Origin: Actinomycetes bacterium
Lineage (GTDB): Bacteria; Actinomycetota; Thermoleophilia; Gaiellales; Gaiellaceae
Direction: 5' to 3'
Length of the DNA: 11,735 nucleotides
Assembly: GCA_030624785.1 (NCBI GenBank)
Contig: JAUXJK010000029.1
Coordinates: 1 to 11,735 of the forward strand
A program made the translations under genes and the position numbers. The notes beneath the pieces were generated by a model. It had not been told where the DNA came from and did not search any database. It saw nothing but the letters and a program-made list of their open reading frames with translations. This document shows, piece by piece, positions 7,319 to 11,735 of the stretch. How positions within the stretch are numbered: position 1 is the first letter of the stretch; each line of letters starts with the position of its first letter.

Positions 7319-9256
7319 TCAAGGTGTCGTATCGGCAGACCGTAGGCCGTCCGCAAGCTCGAGCATCGTCTCGTTCGTCAACTGCTGATCCAGGGTGTTG
7401 CGCACCCAAAAGACCATGTCATTCTCCTCGAACGCAACCATCGAGAGACGAGGGCCGGTGAAGTAAAGCCGATACGTGCGGTCATTGAACTCACGCTCGA
7501 CGCTGGGCTCGTTCAAGATCGGGGCATCAAGCCAGGTGGTCTGCATGAAGCCCCAGTATTTGATGCCGCTGATCAGATACTGCGTCGAGACGGCATCGTG
7601 CCCTGCGACCTTGTACGCACGAACTGGCTCCTGAGCCGCCAGGCGAGCCAGACGCGCCTTGACGCGCGGCGCGTATACGGGCATCTCGACTCGTTGCTGC
7701 GCCTGAGCCATCAACGGCGCGATCTCATCGACCGTGCTCTCGACATCGGCAGCGGCCTTGTCAGGCGTCTGATCGGGGCCGCCCGGCGCAATTGCGTTGT
7801 GGTAGGTCTTCCCCACAATGACGCGCAGCGTCGAGTCGAAGATCACGCCCTCGGGCCTCGGTTGGACGACTCCATCGAACAGAGCCGCCACCTTCTGTGC
7901 CGCACCCTTCGCTCGGTTGACCGTGGGATTGAACTGAACGACCGTGTCGAAATACGCAAAGTTGTCTGCGTCGCCAACCGACTCCGCCTGATAGCTCCGT
8001 TGGCGCAGACGCTCGGCGGCGTCGGCAGCTGACCCCTCGACCGCGTTGCCGTTTACGACCTGGATCGTCACGTTCGCAGGCTTGATGGTTGGCAGACGCT
8101 TGCCTACGGCAATATCGGCTGCATTCGCGGCCGCGTCGAGATCGGGCGTAACGAACTCGGCGACGCTGGAAGCGACCGCGTCTTCGCTCAGAAACAGATC
8201 ACCGGTTGTGAGATTCTCACTCACGGAGTCCTGATCGACCTTGACCTGATAGAAACCGCCGTCAGCGAGTTCGTAGAGAAAACGAGAGTAGCGGAGGACG
8301 ACGTCGCTGCTGATGTCCTTCTTGCCGCCCTGCTGTACCTCAACGTTGTTGCGGAGAGCTCCCACAAAGCCCGGGAAACTTGTGACGGACACCGCCGAGC
8401 CGATTTGCTGCTTGAAGGCTTTGACGAACGCCTGCTGACGAAGGTTGCGGATGAGATCGTTGTCGCCATGGCGGTAGCGCGCGTAGTCGAGGGCCTGTTG
8501 CCCGCTCAGCTTCTGATAGCCAGGATGCAGATCGATGAGGGCGTATCCCCCGGGCCCGTCGTTGCTATTGAAGTAGCGCTGGTCAACGTCGATATACACG
8601 CCGCCAGCCTTCGCGACCATCTGCTTGAAAGCCGCAAAGTTGACGGTGATCAGATAGTTGATCTCGAGACCGGTGAGCGCCTGCACGGACTCGAGGGTTC
8701 CAACAGCGCCGCAGTGGAGATACGCCTCATTGAGCTTGCCCGTCCACGCTGGCCTCGCCTTACAACCAGGATGGGCGGTCGAGAGGTCCCTTGGAAAAGA
8801 CAACATCGTCAAGGTGTCGCGATTCGGATCGGCGCGAAGCAGCATGATCGTGTCCGAACGAGCCTCGTCAAATCCGTCCGGTCCCTGACGCGCGTCGTAG
8901 CCGATCACCAGCGCGATCGCAGGCGCCGTGGGATCGTCAGCAACCTCAACGAGGCTCGTCTTCGCTGCGATCACGTCTGCCGATCTTGGTTTCACGGCGT
9001 CGACGGTGTCTTCGAGGAAGAGCCAGACGCCACCGGCAAGGCCTCCCGCAGCAACAAGCGCCGCCATCACAAGCCAGAGCAGCACCTTCCCGAATGTGCG
9101 GACGGGGCGTCGCTTCCTTGCGTCGTACTCCGAGGTCGTGGAGAGAGGGCCTACGCGAGGCCTGTTGCCGTTGGCCCCGCTATCGGAACCGTTTGCGGCA
9201 GCCCCGCCGTTCAGCTCAGGCGTGCGCGTGCGTATGGCTTTGAGCGTGGTTCTCAT
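7319..9256 (-). CDS. LytR-CpsA-Psr (LCP) family glycopolymer ligase with LytR_C and an extra C-terminal domain
   Basis: LCP proteins are membrane-anchored enzymes that transfer lipid-linked glycopolymers to peptidoglycan outside the cell. Residues 1-54 are a polar cytoplasmic tail, and 55-81 form a single membrane helix. The LCP domain follows (about 110-290): IGYDARQG (118-125), EARSDTIML (131-139), SFPRDL (153-158), KLNEAY (174-179) and DYARYRHGDNDLIRNLRQQ (257-275), which supply the conserved arginines and aspartates that bind phosphate and metal. A LytR_C domain spans about 395-482 (TIQVVNGNAVEGSA). Residues about 525-645 are an additional domain ending in WVRNTLDQQLTNETMLELA. At 645 residues it is much longer than a typical 300-500-residue LCP protein. 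The ATG has only a weak Shine-Dalgarno. The ugd start lies one base beyond its stop, so it heads the polysaccharide operon, which begins 158 bases after atpC. Confidence 0.93.
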   Translation of the reverse strand: MRTTLKAIRTRTPELNGGAAANGSDSGANGNRPRVGPLSTTSEYDARKRRPVRTFGKVLLWLVMAALVAAGGLAGGVWLFLEDTVDAVKPRSADVIAAKTSLVEVADDPTAPAIALVIGYDARQGPDGFDEARSDTIMLLRADPNRDTLTMLSFPRDLSTAHPGCKARPAWTGKLNEAYLHCGAVGTLESVQALTGLEINYLITVNFAAFKQMVAKAGGVYIDVDQRYFNSNDGPGGYALIDLHPGYQKLSGQQALDYARYRHGDNDLIRNLRQQAFVKAFKQQIGSAVSVTSFPGFVGALRNNVEVQQGGKKDISSDVVLRYSRFLYELADGGFYQVKVDQDSVSENLTTGDLFLSEDAVASSVAEFVTPDLDAAANAADIAVGKRLPTIKPANVTIQVVNGNAVEGSAADAAERLRQRSYQAESVGDADNFAYFDTVVQFNPTVNRAKGAAQKVAALFDGVVQPRPEGVIFDSTLRVIVGKTYHNAIAPGGPDQTPDKAAADVESTVDEIAPLMAQAQQRVEMPVYAPRVKARLARLAAQEPVRAYKVAGHDAVSTQYLISGIKYWGFMQTTWLDAPILNEPSVEREFNDRTYRLYFTGPRLSMVAFEENDMVFWVRNTLDQQLTNETMLELADGLRSADTTP

Positions 9257-9414
9257 GAATTGGGAACTAGCCTGCCCAGTCGTGCAATGAGCTCAGGCCA
9301 TCCGAAGATCGTAGCGAAGCAATCAGCCCACCGACTCGGTTCTTCATAGGAACGGGTTCGACGGATCGACGGTCGGCCCTTCGCCGAGAGGCGACCGCGC
9401 TCAACTTCGGGCAG
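9257..9414 (-). other. Intergenic region between atpC and the LCP gene
   Basis: This 158-base gap separates the ATP synthase pair from the polysaccharide operon and must hold any terminator for the one and promoter for the other. I see only weak candidates: an imperfect stem GGTCG/CGACC soon after the atpC stop with no following T run, and a TACGAT hexamer (minus strand, about 60 bases before the LCP start) that lacks a convincing -35. No open frame or RNA gene is apparent. Confidence 0.3.
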
Positions 9415-9840
9415 TTAGCCCTGTCCGGCCACCGAGATCTTGTTCTCCGCGTGCTTGAGGCGTTGCTCGATCACCCATCGGTCGACGCCGGCTTCACCGG
9501 AATCGGCTCTCTCGAGTTGCGCACGGGCTTCCTCGGCTTCGCGGTGAGCTCTGTCCGTATCGATGTCTTCGGCTCGAACGGCATCATCAACGAGCACGAT
9601 CGCTCGATCGCGCTGAATCTTGAAGTAGCCGGGGCCGGTCGCCCATGTCGTCCACTGTTCGCCGGTCTTGATGCGAGTTTCGCCAGCTTTCATCATCGCC
9701 ACAAGAGGTGCATGACGCGGTAGAACGCCGATCTCACCTGCCGCACCAGGAACCACAACCATATTGGCTTCGCCTTCGAATGCTGCACCCTCCGGGGTCA
9801 CCAGAGACAGGTCGAAGGTCTTCGTGATTGTTTCAGCCAT
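9415..9840 (-). CDS. atpC: F1F0 ATP synthase epsilon subunit
   Basis: The epsilon subunit belongs to the central stalk of F1, couples rotation of gamma to the c-ring and can inhibit ATP hydrolysis. Residues 1-90 form the N-terminal beta-sandwich with the family signature VVVPGAAGEIGVLPRHAPLV (28-47) and a GYFKI strand (71-75). Residues about 94-135 form the C-terminal helical part, rich in Glu, Ala and Arg (AHREAEEARAQLE, 98-110). The 141 residues are a normal length. The start ATG lies 43 bases after the atpD stop with no strong Shine-Dalgarno, and the gene is the last of the visible atp genes, its usual place. A long gap follows before the next gene, consistent with the end of a transcription unit. 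Confidence 0.96.
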   Translation of the reverse strand: MAETITKTFDLSLVTPEGAAFEGEANMVVVPGAAGEIGVLPRHAPLVAMMKAGETRIKTGEQWTTWATGPGYFKIQRDRAIVLVDDAVRAEDIDTDRAHREAEEARAQLERADSGEAGVDRWVIEQRLKHAENKISVAGQG

Positions 9841-9883
9841 CGAACTGTGTCTCGCAGGCGATCATCGGAAGCTCACTACGACG

Positions 9884-11311
9884 CTACGCCGCTACCGAGT
9901 CTCGAGAGCGTTCAAGGGCTTCCTCGATCGTCCCGACCATGTAGAAGGCACTCTCCGGAAGATCATCATGCTTGCCCTCGATGATCTCCGTGAACCCACT
10001 AATCGTGTCTTCAAGGCGCACGTAGGTGCCCGGAGTTCCGGTAAACGCCTCGGCGACGAAGAACGGTTGAGACAAGAAGCGCTGCACCTTGCGAGCGCGC
10101 TGCACCACGAGCTTGTCTTCGTCCGAGAGTTCGTCCATGCCCAGGATGGCGATGATGTCCTGGAGATCCTTGTAGCGCTGAAGGGTCTGTTGGACCGCTG
10201 TCGCCGTCTCGTAGTGCTCGTCGGAGACGACACCAGGCTGCAAGATGCGAGAGACCGAGTCGAGTGGGTCGACAGCCGGATAGAGGCCCTGCTCCGCAAT
10301 GGAACGCGAGAGCACGGTTGTGGCGTCGAGGTGAGCAAACGTGTTTGCCGGAGCAGGGTCGGTCAGGTCGTCCGCGGGCACGTAGATCGCCTGCACCGAC
10401 GTGACCGAACCGGTCTGTGTCGAGGTGATCCTCTCCTGCAACTGGCCCATCTCGGTGGCGAGCGTCGGCTGGTAGCCGACCGCTGTTGGCATGCGCCCGT
10501 GCAGTGCCGATACCTCTGAGCCCGCCTGTGTGAAGCGGAAGATGTTGTCGATGAAGAGGAGAACGTCCTGTCCCTCCTCGCGGAAGTACTCGGCCATCGT
10601 CAAGCCCGCCAGGCCGACCCGAAGCCGGGCACCTGGAGGTTCGTTCATCTGGCCGTAGACGAGTGCCGTCTTGTCGATGACGCCGGACTCTTTCATCTCG
10701 ATCCAGAGATCGTTGCCCTCACGCGTGCGCTCGCCGACGCCTGTGAAGACTGAAAGCCCGCCGTGCTGGGTGGCGATATTGTTGATGAGTTCCTGAATCA
10801 AGACTGTCTTGCCGACACCTGCTCCACCGAAGAGCCCGACCTTGCCGCCCTTCACGTATGGAGCGAGCAGATCGATGACCTTGATCCCCGTTTCGAAGAT
10901 CTCGACAGTCGGAATTAGATCCGCAAATGGAGGCGGCGCGCGATGAATCGGCCAGCGCTCGCTTCCTTCGATCTCTCCACCCTCGAGATCGATCGTGTCG
11001 CCGAGAACATTGAACAGGCGGCCCAGGGTGCCTCGTCCGACTGGCACTGAGATCGGCGCTCCGGTGTCAACTACGTCGGTCCCGCGGGATACGCCGTCGG
11101 TTGAGTCCATCGCAACCGCGCGAACACGGTCGTCGCCTAGATGCTGCTGAACCTCAGCGACCAGCGTGCTGCTCTCCCCTTCGGCGCCAGCCCGCGCGAT
11201 TGTGACTGCGCTGTAGATCTGGGGCAATCTGTCGGGAAAAACGATGTCCATGACGACACCCTTGATCTCGACAACCTTCCCAATATTCGTAGTCGTGCCG
11301 TTCTCGGACAT
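9884..11311 (-). CDS. atpD: F1F0 ATP synthase beta subunit (catalytic)
   Basis: The beta subunit carries the three catalytic sites of F1, making ATP from ADP and phosphate as gamma rotates. Residues 1-80 are the beta-barrel. The nucleotide-binding domain has the P-loop GGAGVGKT (162-169, Lys168), GERTREGND (193-201, catalytic glutamate 194), LLFIDNIFRFTQAGSEVSAL (251-270, Walker B Asp255), and ISTQTGSVTS-type loop TSTQTGSVTS (296-305). The C-terminal helical domain holds DELSDED (393-399), the equivalent of the DELSEED coupling loop. At 475 residues it is full length. GGGAG ends 4 bases before the ATG. The gene is followed by atpC, but the upstream neighbour is not atpG. Confidence 0.98.
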   Translation of the reverse strand: MSENGTTTNIGKVVEIKGVVMDIVFPDRLPQIYSAVTIARAGAEGESSTLVAEVQQHLGDDRVRAVAMDSTDGVSRGTDVVDTGAPISVPVGRGTLGRLFNVLGDTIDLEGGEIEGSERWPIHRAPPPFADLIPTVEIFETGIKVIDLLAPYVKGGKVGLFGGAGVGKTVLIQELINNIATQHGGLSVFTGVGERTREGNDLWIEMKESGVIDKTALVYGQMNEPPGARLRVGLAGLTMAEYFREEGQDVLLFIDNIFRFTQAGSEVSALHGRMPTAVGYQPTLATEMGQLQERITSTQTGSVTSVQAIYVPADDLTDPAPANTFAHLDATTVLSRSIAEQGLYPAVDPLDSVSRILQPGVVSDEHYETATAVQQTLQRYKDLQDIIAILGMDELSDEDKLVVQRARKVQRFLSQPFFVAEAFTGTPGTYVRLEDTISGFTEIIEGKHDDLPESAFYMVGTIEEALERSRDSVAA

Positions 11312-11330
11312 TCTGCTCCCGTATAGTCGC

Positions 11331-11356
11331 CGCGGGCAGTCTACCCAACGCCCGCG
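11331..11356 (-). terminator. GC-rich hairpin ahead of atpD, possible terminator or leader structure
   Basis: CGCGGGC and GCCCGCG form a perfect 7-base, all-GC stem around a 12-base loop, in the 103-base gap between the membrane protein gene and atpD. It lies about 10 bases before the atpD Shine-Dalgarno. No T run follows, so if it terminates it would be of the T-less type reported in actinobacteria. It could equally be a leader hairpin that protects the atpD mRNA or modulates its translation. A smaller stem (GCGAA/TTCGC, 11391-11405) lies just after the upstream stop codon. Confidence 0.35.
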
Positions 11357-11414
11357 CTAGCCAGTCAGCTGAAAGAGCATCCGCATTCGAGCGAAACCCG
11401 TTCGCCGCGTCGGT

Positions 11415-11735
11415 CTAGACAGGCGCGATCGGGCGATCGTCTAGGTCTGGCGTTGTCGGAGTCGGCTCGATGGCCGGCGGGGGAGCTGGTCGCTCGGCGA
11501 AGTCTTGCGGCGCAGGCGCGTCTCCTCCTCCGCCTCCATTGCCGTTGGCAATCAGCCCAGCGAACGCTCCGAGACCAGCTGCGAGAGCGATTAGTCCTAC
11601 CGCAAACGCAACCCGTATGCGGGAGTGGCGGCGCACTTCGCGACGCGGCGCAGTCACGAGAATTCGCCGCTCTGGAACAAGTTCTTCGGCCTCGCGCAGC
11701 GTCGTCGAGATCGTCGTAACGGCCTCGCGGAAGGA
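11415..11735 (-). CDS. Unrecognised single-pass membrane protein, C-terminal 106 residues (5' end beyond the window)
   Basis: The frame is open from the right edge of the window to the TAG at 11415-11417, and nothing suggests an internal start: a GTG at 11657 has no Shine-Dalgarno, so the gene most likely begins outside. The visible part starts with a charged, helix-prone segment (TTLREAEELVPERR, 11-24), a basic patch RREVRRHSRIR (31-41), one hydrophobic helix (about 42-63), a glycine run (67-71), and a proline-rich acidic tail to residue 106. The basic patch before the helix predicts a cytoplasmic N-terminus and an extracytoplasmic tail of about 40 residues. I do not recognise the family; a sensor, an anti-sigma-like protein or a cell-wall-linked anchor would all fit the shape. 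It stands where atpG would be expected. Confidence 0.6.
   Translation of the reverse strand, partial: SFREAVTTISTTLREAEELVPERRILVTAPRREVRRHSRIRVAFAVGLIALAAGLGAFAGLIANGNGGGGGDAPAPQDFAERPAPPPAIEPTPTTPDLDDRPIAPV

Noticed and set aside
7318..7356. Extended start of ugd at a TTG
   Set aside because: It would overlap the LCP gene by 38 bases and add residues before the Rossmann strand that the family lacks; the GTG at 7317 fits better.
8405..9349. 314-codon open frame on the plus strand
   Set aside because: It lies antisense to the secure LCP gene; long antisense frames are expected at this GC content, and the translation matches no family I know.
9370..9414. Stem after the atpC stop as a terminator
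   Set aside because: The stem is short with a bulge, and no T run follows on the minus strand.
9764..10519. 251-codon open frame on the plus strand
   Set aside because: It lies antisense to atpD and atpC, and its leucine, arginine and histidine-rich composition is that of a shadow.
11318..11349. TTGGGT, 17 bases, TATACG as a promoter for atpD
   Set aside because: The -10 would sit only 8 bases before the ATG and overlap the ribosome binding site region, and the -35 match is poor.

Overview
The window looks like the chromosome of a GC-rich actinobacterium. The pieces that suggest this are a comF-hpf-secA block with mtnA close by, an LCP (LytR-CpsA-Psr) protein with a LytR_C domain, and a compact SecA. 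A deep-branching class such as Thermoleophilia (Gaiellales or Solirubrobacterales) is my best guess, but this is inference from gene content. All ten genes I accept lie on the minus strand, so the window reads from right to left. I see no tRNA, rRNA, CRISPR array, insertion sequence or phage gene, and no gene-free stretch longer than about 160 bases.

In transcription order, the right edge holds the C-terminal part of an unrecognised membrane protein with one membrane segment and a proline-rich tail. Next come atpD and atpC, the beta and epsilon subunits of the F1 ATP synthase. A GC-rich hairpin sits just before atpD, and atpG, the usual upstream neighbour, is not there.

The middle holds a tightly packed cell-surface polysaccharide operon: a large LCP glycopolymer ligase with an unusual C-terminal extension, UDP-glucose 6-dehydrogenase, a sugar-phosphate nucleotidyltransferase and a mannose-6-phosphate-isomerase-type cupin. 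These four genes are 1 base apart or overlap by 4 bases, so they are probably translationally coupled. Together they would make activated sugars and attach the finished polymer to the wall. mtnA, a methionine-salvage isomerase, follows 21 bases or so after the cupin.

The left part is the block comF, hpf (long-form ribosome hibernation factor), an unrecognised 187-residue protein, and secA (first 585 codons, cut by the left window edge). This resembles the actinobacterial mtnA-mtrAB-lpqB-comF-hpf-secA neighbourhood, but here mtnA directly abuts comF.

Most of the window is ordinary core genome. The best leads are the LCP C-terminal domain, the unknown gene between hpf and secA, the structured leaders of hpf and atpD, and the atpDC pair standing apart from atpG. 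I found no convincing new multi-gene system.
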